Below are positions 9,359 to 16,537 of a stretch of DNA of 27,518 nt, in pieces (position 1 is the stretch's first letter; each line of letters starts with the position of its first letter). Source of the DNA: a virus. Where the stretch lies: the IMG/VR virus record IMGVR_UViG_3300049893_000404, positions 1 through 27,518 of that record; one strand, written 5' to 3'. Below the pieces are notes generated by a model. That model was not told where the DNA came from and did not search any database. It saw only the letters and a list, made by a program, of their open reading frames with translations. A program made the translations under genes and the position numbers.

Positions 9359-10333
9359 TTAATTATTACGTCTCCAACCATACATTCCTCCAACTCGGTT
9401 GGGAAGTTCATACATATTAAATCTGTTCAGGTCGTTCTTAATTCTACGTTGCTTAGCCCACGGATCTTGCTTCTTAATCTCAATATCAGCCATGATGAAT
9501 GCCTCTTCAGCTTGTTGTTTGTAATATCCAAGCTTTTGTTGTAGTTGATTAAAGGTCTCATCATTAGTCTGATTGGTGAGAGTCTCCATCATTTTGTACT
9601 TGATGAAAGCCTCAATATATTCTCTCACACGGAAGTTATCAGGGATCATTTGATTACCACCAGCATCATATTCTGTAGCGTAGAAAATCAAATGCACCAC
9701 TCCATTACGGAAGTTGGTTACAAACTTATTATCTCTAATGTCAAATGAATCATATCCAGCAGAGCCAGGGGTAAACTCACGAAGAGGGGGTGCCTCTTGA
9801 TAGAATTCCCAATTGCTGGTATAGTCCACTCCACAGTTATTTCTAGCAGAAATATTTCCTGGTTTCAGGAGATACTCTCTTGTATAAAGTACAGGGGCTT
9901 GGTTGTTTGTCTTATAAACAGCCTGTACTAGATTGGGCATACATTTAGGGCAGAACTCCTGACCACAGTTACCAGCTTCACAAGGATTGCCGTACACAAT
10001 AACAGGGCTCACCTGAATTGTTGTAGAGCTAGCAGCCTGTGAGTAGAAAGAGTTAGCTTGCTGATAAGGGAAGCCATTTACAGCTGTGCAAAGCCACGCT
10101 TCACGAACAGCATAGAAGTTATCTGGAAGTCTAGATTCATAGTCACAGATGTACAACACCTGCTCTTGAATTACATATGTTGCTCTACCCAGCTTTCTAA
10201 GACACTTGTCCAGATAGGTGGGGAACATAAGATCATCTATAGCTCCTGTATCAAAGTAGCTTTTAAACTCCTCTTTTACAGTGGAATAGACAACCTCAGG
10301 AGAGATGAAGTTATATTTGTAATAGTATGACAT
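9359..10333 (-). CDS. Ring / head-tail adaptor protein, 324 aa
   Basis: This protein directly precedes the muzzle gene (TAA, then 6 bases to ATG) and follows the IHF-like gene. The N-terminal part (FPTYLDKCLRKLGRATYVIQ, then a loop with LPDNFYAVREAW) and the C-terminal helical part (YIEAFIKYKMMETL, then an Arg/Lys-rich tail) resemble tail-tubular or P22 gp4-type adaptor proteins: a helical bundle interrupted by a beta-rich insertion. The insertion carries a cysteine cluster C118-x4-C123-x4-C128-x2-C131 that could bind a metal. I infer one of the ring proteins stacked between portal and muzzle. The ring assignment rests on position and character, and the exact ring number is not assignable. 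Confidence 0.7.
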   Translation of the reverse strand: MSYYYKYNFISPEVVYSTVKEEFKSYFDTGAIDDLMFPTYLDKCLRKLGRATYVIQEQVLYICDYESRLPDNFYAVREAWLCTAVNGFPYQQANSFYSQAASSTTIQVSPVIVYGNPCEAGNCGQEFCPKCMPNLVQAVYKTNNQAPVLYTREYLLKPGNISARNNCGVDYTSNWEFYQEAPPLREFTPGSAGYDSFDIRDNKFVTNFRNGVVHLIFYATEYDAGGNQMIPDNFRVREYIEAFIKYKMMETLTNQTNDETFNQLQQKLGYYKQQAEEAFIMADIEIKKQDPWAKQRRIKNDLNRFNMYELPNRVGGMYGWRRNN

Positions 10334-10338
10334 CTAGA

Positions 10339-10815
10339 TTATTTTTTCCATTCGTTATAAATGTGCTGATACTTCTCGTCAGTTTTGATAAAGTGTGACA
10401 ACAATCTCGATGTGTTTCTGGAGGGTTTAAAATACCATAGCCCTGAGTGTCTAAATCTGGCTGTTTCTTTAAACCAAACCCATCCAAAGAAATAACCCTC
10501 TGTGTGAAAGTTGAAGTTGTAGATGCGCTTACCTTTCTCTTTGGTCTTTTTCCAGTCGATGGGTAGGTTTACAAACTCTTTACCATCCACCCCTTTCATC
10601 TTTCTACGCTTCTTCTTGTTAATAGAGAACTCACCAAATCCAAACGGAAGCCTTGCTCTTTCTCCTGTCTCTAGGATGTATTCTTTGAAAGCTTCGTTAT
10701 AGGTGTAGATAACATCTCTCCATTGATCAAACGTCAGCTTGATAGAGGGATTCTTCTTACAGAAATTGTTGTAGTTTTCTTTACTGGCGCTTCTCCAGTC
10801 TATTTTGATTCGCAT
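10339..10815 (-). CDS. IHF/HU-fold subunit in the neck gene block, 158 aa
   Basis: Residues 43-72 (FKEYILETGERARLPFGFGE, then FSINKKKRR) match the HU/IHF pattern in which a helix is followed by a Gly-Glu turn, then GFGxF and a basic strand. An IHF-like subunit at this place among tail genes is known for crAss-like phages. The start ATG follows the upstream TGA by one base (TGATATG), and the gene is flanked by two ring-type proteins. The C-terminal half (residues 90-158) is aromatic and basic (FFGWVWFKETARFRHSGLWY) and goes beyond a minimal HU protein of about 90 residues. Given the neighbours I infer that it is a structural neck component using the fold. A DNA-binding role is the alternative. 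Confidence 0.72.
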   Translation of the reverse strand: MRIKIDWRSASKENYNNFCKKNPSIKLTFDQWRDVIYTYNEAFKEYILETGERARLPFGFGEFSINKKKRRKMKGVDGKEFVNLPIDWKKTKEKGKRIYNFNFHTEGYFFGWVWFKETARFRHSGLWYFKPSRNTSRLLSHFIKTDEKYQHIYNEWKK

Positions 10816-10816
10816 A

Positions 10817-11545
10817 TCATCTCAAGTTTGGAGCGTTTGGTGCTTGACCATCAACTCCATCACTTGTGATGTCTGTTTTCAACCTGAAGTAGGTAGCTAA
10901 TAACTTCTGAGAAGTTAATTCAAGAACTTGCTTTTCTAGGTAACCAGGAACAGGAGACTCTTTGTCAAGAGGATTCTTGCATAGTTCTTCTGTTGTGTAT
11001 TCTGGAGTACCACAGCCACATTCTGGATACATAATGGAATTAGGTACATCCTCCTCGAACAAAGCAACAAGTCTGATAGCTTTTAGGAGGGGATTGTTTA
11101 CGTACAGATATCCATTAGAAATCCAGTAGTATTCTTCCTTCTTAATGATAGGAAGCTTAAGCAAATTAATGTATCTGTTGATGGTTATTTCTTTTAGTTT
11201 CTTTCCTTGTCCACTCATCGCATTAATTGAGTAGACACCTTGTATAACATACTGGTAGTTGCCCTCTGTAATGCGTGGAAGTTTGAACTTGGTTCTAGCC
11301 ACAGAACAAGGATCTACATAATCACAACATTCAGAAATAGGAACTTCTACCATCTCCAGACAGGGGATGGTAGTGAATACTGTGTCAGTAGCCCAAAGCT
11401 TCCTCAGATTAGTCTCACGTTTAATCAGAAGGAAGGCATTGTTCTTAATCTCAGACATAACAGCTCTATCCGTGATCAAGTTGTCCGTAGAGAGCAACTT
11501 GTGCATGGAGCGTACATCTGAAACTAATTTCCTAAAAGTAGCCAT
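10817..11545 (-). CDS. Ring / neck structural protein, 242 aa
   Basis: The start codon overlaps the phosphoesterase stop by one base (TAATG), indicating translational coupling. The N-terminus is helical and charged (MATFRKLVSDVRSMHKLLST). It is followed by a Cys-containing beta region (PISECCDYVDPCSVARTKFK), a segment around YYWISNGYLYV, and a second Cys cluster (YPECGCGTPEYTTEELC). The C-terminus is helical up to a Gly/Pro/Asn-rich tail. I know proteins of this kind as conserved in the tail block of crAss-like phages and infer a ring protein between portal and muzzle. No enzymatic motif is seen. Its exact place in the particle cannot be told from sequence alone. Confidence 0.65.
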   Translation of the reverse strand: MATFRKLVSDVRSMHKLLSTDNLITDRAVMSEIKNNAFLLIKRETNLRKLWATDTVFTTIPCLEMVEVPISECCDYVDPCSVARTKFKLPRITEGNYQYVIQGVYSINAMSGQGKKLKEITINRYINLLKLPIIKKEEYYWISNGYLYVNNPLLKAIRLVALFEEDVPNSIMYPECGCGTPEYTTEELCKNPLDKESPVPGYLEKQVLELTSQKLLATYFRLKTDITSDGVDGQAPNAPNLR

Positions 11546-12795
11546 TATAAATACTGTTTGAATATGTTCGTTATTCCGTCTACAAAATCTATCAGGAATC
11601 CTGTCACCTCACCTTTCACCGCTGTATATCCATTCTTATCATCCCAAGAACTCTTGGCTGTAGAGAAGGCAGGGAGCTGGTAGAACTTAATACCGTTGAA
11701 ATCCAGACTCACCTCGTGGTGTTTGTCTCCTGTAAATATGTAGAAATTATCGTGATCTGACCACTCGTTTTTAAATTCTATAGGGAACAAGTGAGCAAGT
11801 TTTGCTGGTTTTAAAGCATCCCCATGATTGAACATCATTGCTGAGGTTCCGTAACTTACATACTTTCTATATCTTGGAGAGATGTCAAAGAACACACGCT
11901 CCTCGTTTCTAAAGTAGGTTTGTAACCAACTAGCCAAGTGCCAGCCTACAAACTCATCGTGATTACCAGCTACAAAGATTATATCAACTGAATCACCTTT
12001 CTGAAGGAGGAGGTTGATAACACTCACCTCATGATCACAGATTGCTTGGAAAGCATCGTGATAAGAGAGGATATTTTGCTGGGGAGTACCCTTTGTAGTT
12101 GTGTTAGTGAACTCACTATTGAACTCATCAGAACCAATAATGTACTTGATATCTGTGAGATTGTTGGCTAAAGAAGCCTGATTTAAGATGATTTCCACCC
12201 TCTGGATAAAATCACCAAAGCGTTTGTCTATATCATTATCACCTCCAATATCTAGCTTGTTTAAGTGGGCATCCTGTTTGTTTATAATTAGACAGGCATC
12301 CTTCTTAGCTGTGTCAAACTTTGGAGCCATTATTTCAGGGGAGGATGGTCGATAGTTCTCAAGGAAGTTGATAAAGCTATCCTGGAATATCTGCTCATTC
12401 TTCTTTTTACCCAACCAAGCTTTCACCTGATAGTGAGGCTGGTCAGCATTTCCCCAGTAGTTTTGGACGTATTTAGTTATCTCCCACTTATCTGTATCTA
12501 TCTTACATTTTTCAATCAGCTCGTCTAAACTCTTGATTTCTTCCTTAGAGTTGAGTACCACTTCACCTGTTCCCTTCTGAATATCCTCAAAAAACCTTAC
12601 CACCTGATCCTCTAATTCTCCAATATAGTTACCAACTTCTGCTTCTTCCTGTGCCACTTGTGAGCCTCGCAGCTCCTTTATCAATTCATCCACCTCACTT
12701 TCTGTAATGTTGAGTTTGTCTGCATAGAACTTCTTGCTCTTTTTCCAGTGTAGCATTTGCTCCAGCTGGTGCAGAAGGGATTGATTTTCAGGCAT
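11545..12795 (-). CDS. Calcineurin-like metallophosphoesterase with N-terminal helix-turn-helix-like region, 416 aa
   Basis: Metallophosphoesterase motifs appear in order: DAH at 175-177 (the DxH motif), GSDEFNSE at 221-228 (in place of GDxxD/N), GNHD at 277-280, NHGD at 323-326, and GDKHH at 356-360 (in place of GHxH). The spacing fits a complete catalytic domain from about residue 165 to 385. Residues 19-45 (KKFYADKLNITESEVDELIK) look like a helix-turn-helix, and 50-150 is helical. The reaction would be metal-dependent hydrolysis of a phosphoester; the substrate (nucleic acid, nucleotide or protein) is not evident. It is the first gene after a terminator and promoter candidate and is coupled (TAATG) to a neck gene. 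Two motifs are non-canonical, so altered activity is possible. Confidence 0.85.
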   Translation of the reverse strand: MPENQSLLHQLEQMLHWKKSKKFYADKLNITESEVDELIKELRGSQVAQEEAEVGNYIGELEDQVVRFFEDIQKGTGEVVLNSKEEIKSLDELIEKCKIDTDKWEITKYVQNYWGNADQPHYQVKAWLGKKKNEQIFQDSFINFLENYRPSSPEIMAPKFDTAKKDACLIINKQDAHLNKLDIGGDNDIDKRFGDFIQRVEIILNQASLANNLTDIKYIIGSDEFNSEFTNTTTKGTPQQNILSYHDAFQAICDHEVSVINLLLQKGDSVDIIFVAGNHDEFVGWHLASWLQTYFRNEERVFFDISPRYRKYVSYGTSAMMFNHGDALKPAKLAHLFPIEFKNEWSDHDNFYIFTGDKHHEVSLDFNGIKFYQLPAFSTAKSSWDDKNGYTAVKGEVTGFLIDFVDGITNIFKQYL

Positions 12796-12823
12796 TTACA
12801 TTTTGATTTAGTTAAAATTGCAG

Positions 12824-12855
12824 TAAAGGTACAAAACTTTTTAATATTTTCCAAA
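12824..12855 (-). promoter_or_regulatory. Bacteroides-type promoter candidate for the phosphoesterase/neck operon
   Basis: On the minus strand TTTG (12852-12855) is followed after 20 bp by TACCTTTA (12824-12831). This fits the Bacteroidota consensus TTTG, 19-21 bp, TAnnTTTG at all but the last base. It lies 29-60 bp upstream of the phosphoesterase ATG and just after a terminator. The match is short in an AT-rich sequence, so confidence is moderate. Confidence 0.55.
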
Positions 12856-12882
12856 TTATTTTAACCACTCAGGTTAGCGTGG

Positions 12883-12899
12883 ATAACTAAGTTAGTTAT
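12883..12899. promoter_or_regulatory. 17-bp palindrome, operator candidate
   Basis: ATAACTAA and TTAGTTAT form a perfect 8+1+8 inverted repeat. It sits between the terminator (12901-12968) and the promoter candidate (12824-12855), with its promoter-proximal edge 27 bp upstream of the TTTG box. An activator or repressor site is possible. It could also simply be part of a larger RNA fold. Confidence 0.4.
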
Positions 12900-12900
12900 A

Positions 12901-12968
12901 AAATAAAAACTCCCCAGGGTAGAAACCCCAGGGAGAACACCCTGAAAACCAACAAACAGGGAGTTTTT
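12901..12968 (-). terminator. Intrinsic terminator after the 682-aa fibre gene, with an alternative outer arm
   Basis: On the minus strand CTCCCTGGGG and CCCTGGGGAG form a 10-bp stem (two G-U pairs) with a TTTCTA loop at 12910-12935. It is followed directly by TTTTTATTT. On the plus strand the two G-U pairs become A-C mismatches, so the hairpin favours minus-strand RNA. An outer perfect 10-bp inverted repeat, AAAAACTCCC (12905-12914) with GGGAGTTTTT (12959-12968), competes for the same 3' arm and could also work in the plus direction. Confidence 0.85.
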
Positions 12969-12974
12969 GACTAT

Positions 12975-15023
12975 TTACGGAATCTCATCAACGGTTACCG
13001 TGATGCTATGGTTACCATCTAGGAAGTAATTCTTAACAGAGTTAACTGTTGTTGATATTGCAAAAGGTATACTGATTGTTTCACCAGAGCTACCATCATT
13101 GGCAGTTCCCACAATTGTTATTGTGTATCCCTGCGCTAACACCAGCTGACGCATTGTTATGTTACAGTATCCAGCTATGTTGGACTGAGTGATAGGACCA
13201 GCTTGACCAGCATCAATTGTCACCCCAATTGCAGTTCCACTTCCAGGACCATATAGACAGTTTGCCATATCTGCTGTATAGTCATTGGTTGTAGGATCTC
13301 CAGCTCCTCTTTGAATTATCATGTCACCAGGAGTAATTCCAATTGCAGTTACCACTGTGAAGCAAGCATTAGCGCTCAAAGAAGGAAGAGGTTCAAATAC
13401 TGTTTCACCAGGTATACAAGTGAAAGGATCAAGAGGATTAGATGAATACGGGAAGTAGTCAATAAAATATGCGTATTCTGTACTTCCTGATCCAATCAGA
13501 TATGGAGTTCCACCCACTGTAATAGAATAGCTATTTAGGGTGGTAGCCAAAGGTGTTGTCAAACCTGCATCTGAGAAGAATGCAATCCATACAGACTTAG
13601 ATTGAGAAGGTTCCACTACAGGATTACCATCACAACTAATTGTAATTGATGTGTCTACTTCTCCCTGAGACCAGAATAGGGCAGCATAGGCATTAGTAGG
13701 GAATCCGTTTGTGATACAAGAAGTAGTAGTTGTAGTGGTTGTTGTTGGAGGAGGAGGAGGTGCTTCAGTAGTAGTTGTAGTAGTTGTTGGACAAGTGTTT
13801 CCACAAAGTGTACCTGCAGTGATATTTGCAAATCCACCTATTATCACTACACTATTCTCTACAGCACAAGTGATTGCATAAGGAGTAGAGTCACTTAACA
13901 CTGCGTCTCCTGTAGTTCCATTACAGTTAATCCATTGAATTGTTGCAGTGGGATCAGCTGTAACTGTGTATGAATAGCAATTATCACATACTAAAGTGGT
14001 AGTTGTTGTGGTGGTAGGAGGAGGGACACAAGAATTTCCACAATAGGTTCCTTGTGTAATTATTGGATCTCCTCCCTCATTTAAAACACTACCTTCTTGT
14101 GCACAAGAAATGATTGTAGGTTCAGTGAATGTTCCACTACCACCAGTTCCATTACAATTAGTCCAAGACACACTAGCAGTTCCTAAAGGATCTACAGTAT
14201 ACTCATAACAATCAATACACACTGTAGTGGTAGTTGTAGTGGTAGGAGGAGGTACTTCAGTTGTTGTAGTGGTTGTTGTTGGGGGAACAAGAGTAGTAGT
14301 CGTAGTGGTTGTAGGAGGTATAACAGTAGTGGTAGTTGTGGTGGTTGGGGGAATAACAGTGGTAGTGGTTGTAGTGGTTGTAGGAGGAATAGTAGTTGTT
14401 GTAGTTGTAGTTGGTGTAGGACATACTCCAAGATCTGTAACAGTTACACCAGGTACTGGTGAAACAACAACAGATCCTGTACATGCACATATGTAAATAA
14501 CATCAGGTCCTGTTATAGATGTGGTTACATAAGTTCCTCCACAAGCATAGTAGGCAACATTAATAGTTGTAACAGTAGAATTATTTACAGAATACAGCGT
14601 ACAAGAAGAACATGCTATTGTGGTGGTAGTAGTTGTTGTTGGAGGGAAAGCTGTGGTTGTGGTAGTTGTGGTTGGAGGAATAATTGTAGTGGTAGTAGTT
14701 GTACTTGGGGGAAGTAGTGTAGTGGTAGTTGTTGTACTTGGAGGAATAATCGTAGTGGTGGTTGTAGTGGTTGGGCAGCAATTATTTATAGCAATGTATA
14801 TATTTGTAATTTGCTGTTTAATAAGACATATCTGAGCATCAATCTTTTGAAATGCCACACTTACCGAGTCACAATTTTTAATTTGTGTACACGGAAGAGT
14901 GGGACCATTATAAAAAACATTATTGGTTGATATGGGAGATGCATTACAAGGGTCACATCCATTATGCGTGCCACATGGAGAAGGTACTGTTGTGCAGCAA
15001 GGATTTGGTGGCAGAAATATCAT
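12975..15023 (-). CDS. Fibre-like virion protein with poly-Thr linkers and Cys-bracketed beta modules, 682 aa
   Basis: The N-terminus is Cys-rich with a short helical segment (VAFQKIDAQICLIKQQITNI). Residues 38-61 align without gaps to residues 21-44 of the neighbouring collar fibre, suggesting a common anchor. Then follow a Thr linker of four PPTTTTTT-type units (84-137), a Cys-bracketed module (138-201), a second linker of five units (202-268), module 2 (269-332), a short Thr linker, module 3 (346-411), a Pro/Thr linker (412-435) and a distinct beta-rich domain (436-682) with no family I recognise. Modules 2 and 3 share the pattern CYxYTV, W.NCNGT, C..E.SV, CGN.C. I infer a surface appendage on the head or tail, built as beads on flexible, possibly glycosylated Thr rods. 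A terminator follows 7 bases after the stop. Confidence 0.75.
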   Translation of the reverse strand: MIFLPPNPCCTTVPSPCGTHNGCDPCNASPISTNNVFYNGPTLPCTQIKNCDSVSVAFQKIDAQICLIKQQITNIYIAINNCCPTTTTTTTIIPPSTTTTTTLLPPSTTTTTTIIPPTTTTTTTAFPPTTTTTTTIACSSCTLYSVNNSTVTTINVAYYACGGTYVTTSITGPDVIYICACTGSVVVSPVPGVTVTDLGVCPTPTTTTTTTIPPTTTTTTTTVIPPTTTTTTTVIPPTTTTTTTLVPPTTTTTTTEVPPPTTTTTTTVCIDCYEYTVDPLGTASVSWTNCNGTGGSGTFTEPTIISCAQEGSVLNEGGDPIITQGTYCGNSCVPPPTTTTTTTLVCDNCYSYTVTADPTATIQWINCNGTTGDAVLSDSTPYAITCAVENSVVIIGGFANITAGTLCGNTCPTTTTTTTEAPPPPPTTTTTTTTSCITNGFPTNAYAALFWSQGEVDTSITISCDGNPVVEPSQSKSVWIAFFSDAGLTTPLATTLNSYSITVGGTPYLIGSGSTEYAYFIDYFPYSSNPLDPFTCIPGETVFEPLPSLSANACFTVVTAIGITPGDMIIQRGAGDPTTNDYTADMANCLYGPGSGTAIGVTIDAGQAGPITQSNIAGYCNITMRQLVLAQGYTITIVGTANDGSSGETISIPFAISTTVNSVKNYFLDGNHSITVTVDEIP
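14220..14420 (-). repeat. Tandem PPTTTTTTT-type linker, five units
   Basis: The encoded unit is two variable residues, then two or three Pro, then seven or eight Thr, about 11-13 residues long (IPP, VIPP, VIPP, LVPP, EVPPP, each followed by Thr). At DNA level the units are similar but not identical because Thr codons vary. The plus strand is G/T-rich and almost free of C. Confidence 0.9.
14613..14774 (-). repeat. Tandem PP(S/T)TTTTTT linker, four units
   Basis: Units IIPPS, LLPPS, IIPPT and AFPPT are each followed by six or seven Thr and lie between the fibre N-terminus and its first beta module. The codons are mixed ACN. It is the same kind of repeat as 14220-14420, but with different spacer residues. 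Confidence 0.9.
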
Positions 15024-15044
15024 TTTATATAAAGAGTTTAACTA

Positions 15045-16157
15045 TTAAGGAATGTACATGATGTAATAACATCCAAGACCAGGTTGGAAGTTAGGATGGC
15101 CTAATCCTCCTCCTGCAGAAGCAACTGTGACAGTAGTGCCTACGGTGACACCAGTTTGTGCTGTATCTACCACATCAACTCTTTCCTTGCTCTGCCAGTC
15201 AAAACAGTCAGTACCACTAGGACTAACACTATTTCCTCTATCTCCAGTACCAGCCCACGTGTCTGCAACAAGACTATGCTTGTGACCAGGATCTGTTACA
15301 GTGCTTACAGCACTAGCAGTGTGAGTGTGAGAAGGAATCTGATTAGTGGTAAGTATTACAGAGTTAGTTCCTTGTGTTCCTAATAATGCATAAGCAGGAT
15401 TACCAAGAGCTGGGTCAACAGCAGGATTCAGAGTGCCACCACCCATACCAGCGGTAACACCAACTGGTACACGTCCTCTTTTATCGGGTGTACCATTGTT
15501 TCCATTACAGAGGTAGATTTTCTCCCAAAGACCAAGACCAGCACCTGTAGTATCAAAGTTACCTGTAAGACTGCCATAGTATTCTACAACAGTGTAGGGC
15601 ACCATCTTAGTGTTATACTTGACACCACCTCCACTAATTGATGCTAGATAGGCAGCAATAAGTGTATTCAGGTTTGCAATCTGTACATAGTTTGTATGTA
15701 CATCTAGAGCAAGAGCATTTAGTGCAACCTCTAGACCACAAATCTTAGTGATGGCTGCCTGAAGGATGGCATGAGTTCCAGATGTGCTAGTTACACCAGT
15801 GAGACATCCTACAGTGTAGGGTCCTTCTAATGCAGCAAAATCACCCTCTAATTCTGTAAGACGTTCATCTAATTCACAGATGGCCTTAATGAGAGCAGTG
15901 ATTACATTAGGAAGACTAAGCTCTTCACAAGCAATTAAATTTTTCTTTATAATATCACAAATGATGGTAGGATTAATATCCAACTTGATACCCTCACCAT
16001 TCAGTGTAGATGTGAGAAACTCGATCAATGCTTGCTCTACATATGAGAGCGAATCACCAGTTTTGATTCCCAAAACGGGAACATCAATTCCTGTATATTT
16101 TACGCACTGATCGGATACAATCTCTGTACACCCATTATAGCAATTAGAACAAGACAT
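15045..16157 (-). CDS. Tail-collar-domain fibre protein, 370 aa
   Basis: The start ATG abuts the previous stop (TAAATG). Residues 1-60 are a Cys-containing anchor-like region with YTGIDVPVLGIKTGDSLSYV. Residues 60-175 are helical (ICELDERLTELEGDFAALEG). About 185-235 fits the phage tail collar domain (WEKIYLCNGNNGTPDKRGRV). It is followed by IPSHTHT (274-280), GHKHS (291-295) and the C-terminal HPNFQPGLGCYYIMYIP (354-370), the typical ending of such fibres. The His-x-His motifs recall the metal-binding sites of T4 gp12-like fibres. I infer a trimeric fibre, probably in receptor binding or as a head fibre; its attachment site is not shown by sequence. The next gene downstream is another fibre with a similar anchor. 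Confidence 0.82.
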   Translation of the reverse strand: MSCSNCYNGCTEIVSDQCVKYTGIDVPVLGIKTGDSLSYVEQALIEFLTSTLNGEGIKLDINPTIICDIIKKNLIACEELSLPNVITALIKAICELDERLTELEGDFAALEGPYTVGCLTGVTSTSGTHAILQAAITKICGLEVALNALALDVHTNYVQIANLNTLIAAYLASISGGGVKYNTKMVPYTVVEYYGSLTGNFDTTGAGLGLWEKIYLCNGNNGTPDKRGRVPVGVTAGMGGGTLNPAVDPALGNPAYALLGTQGTNSVILTTNQIPSHTHTASAVSTVTDPGHKHSLVADTWAGTGDRGNSVSPSGTDCFDWQSKERVDVVDTAQTGVTVGTTVTVASAGGGLGHPNFQPGLGCYYIMYIP

Positions 16158-16424
16158 TTATCTAAATTTTAGAAGTTTAACTCTGCTGGCAATCATATTT
16201 ACAGTGAAGGCAGCGTTATAATTAGGATTGCAATATTTATAAACAAGAATCCTCCTGTAATTCAGGAGGTCCAACATTGCTCCACCAGGAACAGGTTGGT
16301 TTAAAATGTACACAACATTGTTGTACAAATTATTGGCCAGGTTGGCTAACTTGCAATCAATCTCAGCAATAAGTGCTGGGATATTAGCGCATTCTGGACA
16401 ATTTGTAAGCCTGGGTGATAACAT
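16158..16424 (-). CDS. Small conserved helical protein, 88 aa
   Basis: The ATG at 16424 lies inside the preceding 50-aa gene, overlapping it by 41 bases in another frame, and the stop abuts the next ATG (TAAATG). It begins MLSPRLTNCPECANIPALIA, with a CPEC pair, followed by helices and a basic C-terminus (MIASRVKLLKFR). Size and place between an auxiliary protein and fibre genes suggest a small virion or assembly protein. I do not recognise its family. Confidence 0.65.
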   Translation of the reverse strand: MLSPRLTNCPECANIPALIAEIDCKLANLANNLYNNVVYILNQPVPGGAMLDLLNYRRILVYKYCNPNYNAAFTVNMIASRVKLLKFR

Positions 16425-16536
16425 TTGTTATAATTTTTCGTCCTTGTTTAACAGCTGCATTACAAGCTCCACAAAGACCATTAATCAATTGACATCCACA
16501 CCCAACGTTAGCTCCGCAGTTTCTACATTTAGCCAT
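16384..16536 (-). CDS. 50-aa cysteine-rich zinc-ribbon-like protein
   Basis: An ATG at 16536 follows the previous TAA by one base (TAATATG, the same junction seen elsewhere in the window) and opens 50 codons ending in TAA at 16384. The product starts MAKCRNCGANVGCGCQ, continues LINGLCGACNAAV and ends in a basic helical tail. Six cysteines in the order CxxC, CxC, CxxC strongly suggest a small zinc-binding protein. Its 3' 41 bases overlap the 88-aa gene. It could bind nucleic acid, or stabilise a head or fibre component. The function is unknown, but the junction and cysteine spacing make it a credible gene. Confidence 0.72.
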   Translation of the reverse strand: MAKCRNCGANVGCGCQLINGLCGACNAAVKQGRKIITNVITQAYKLSRMR

Positions 16537-16537
16537 A

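Noticed and set aside
14220-14420. CRISPR-like or minisatellite array
   Set aside because: Units of about 33-39 bp are contiguous, in frame and code for PP-Thr repeats. There are no unique spacers and no cas genes.
14227-14496. Plus-strand frame coding for poly-Val/Gly (also at 4515-4703 and 14620-14835)
   Set aside because: It is the antisense of poly-Thr codons of the fibre and muzzle genes; simple composition, no start context and no neighbours on that strand.
12975-15023. Diversity-generating retroelement target in the fibre gene
   Set aside because: No reverse transcriptase, no template repeat and no adenine-biased variable copy can be seen in the window. Variation by recombination at Thr tracts is the simpler idea.
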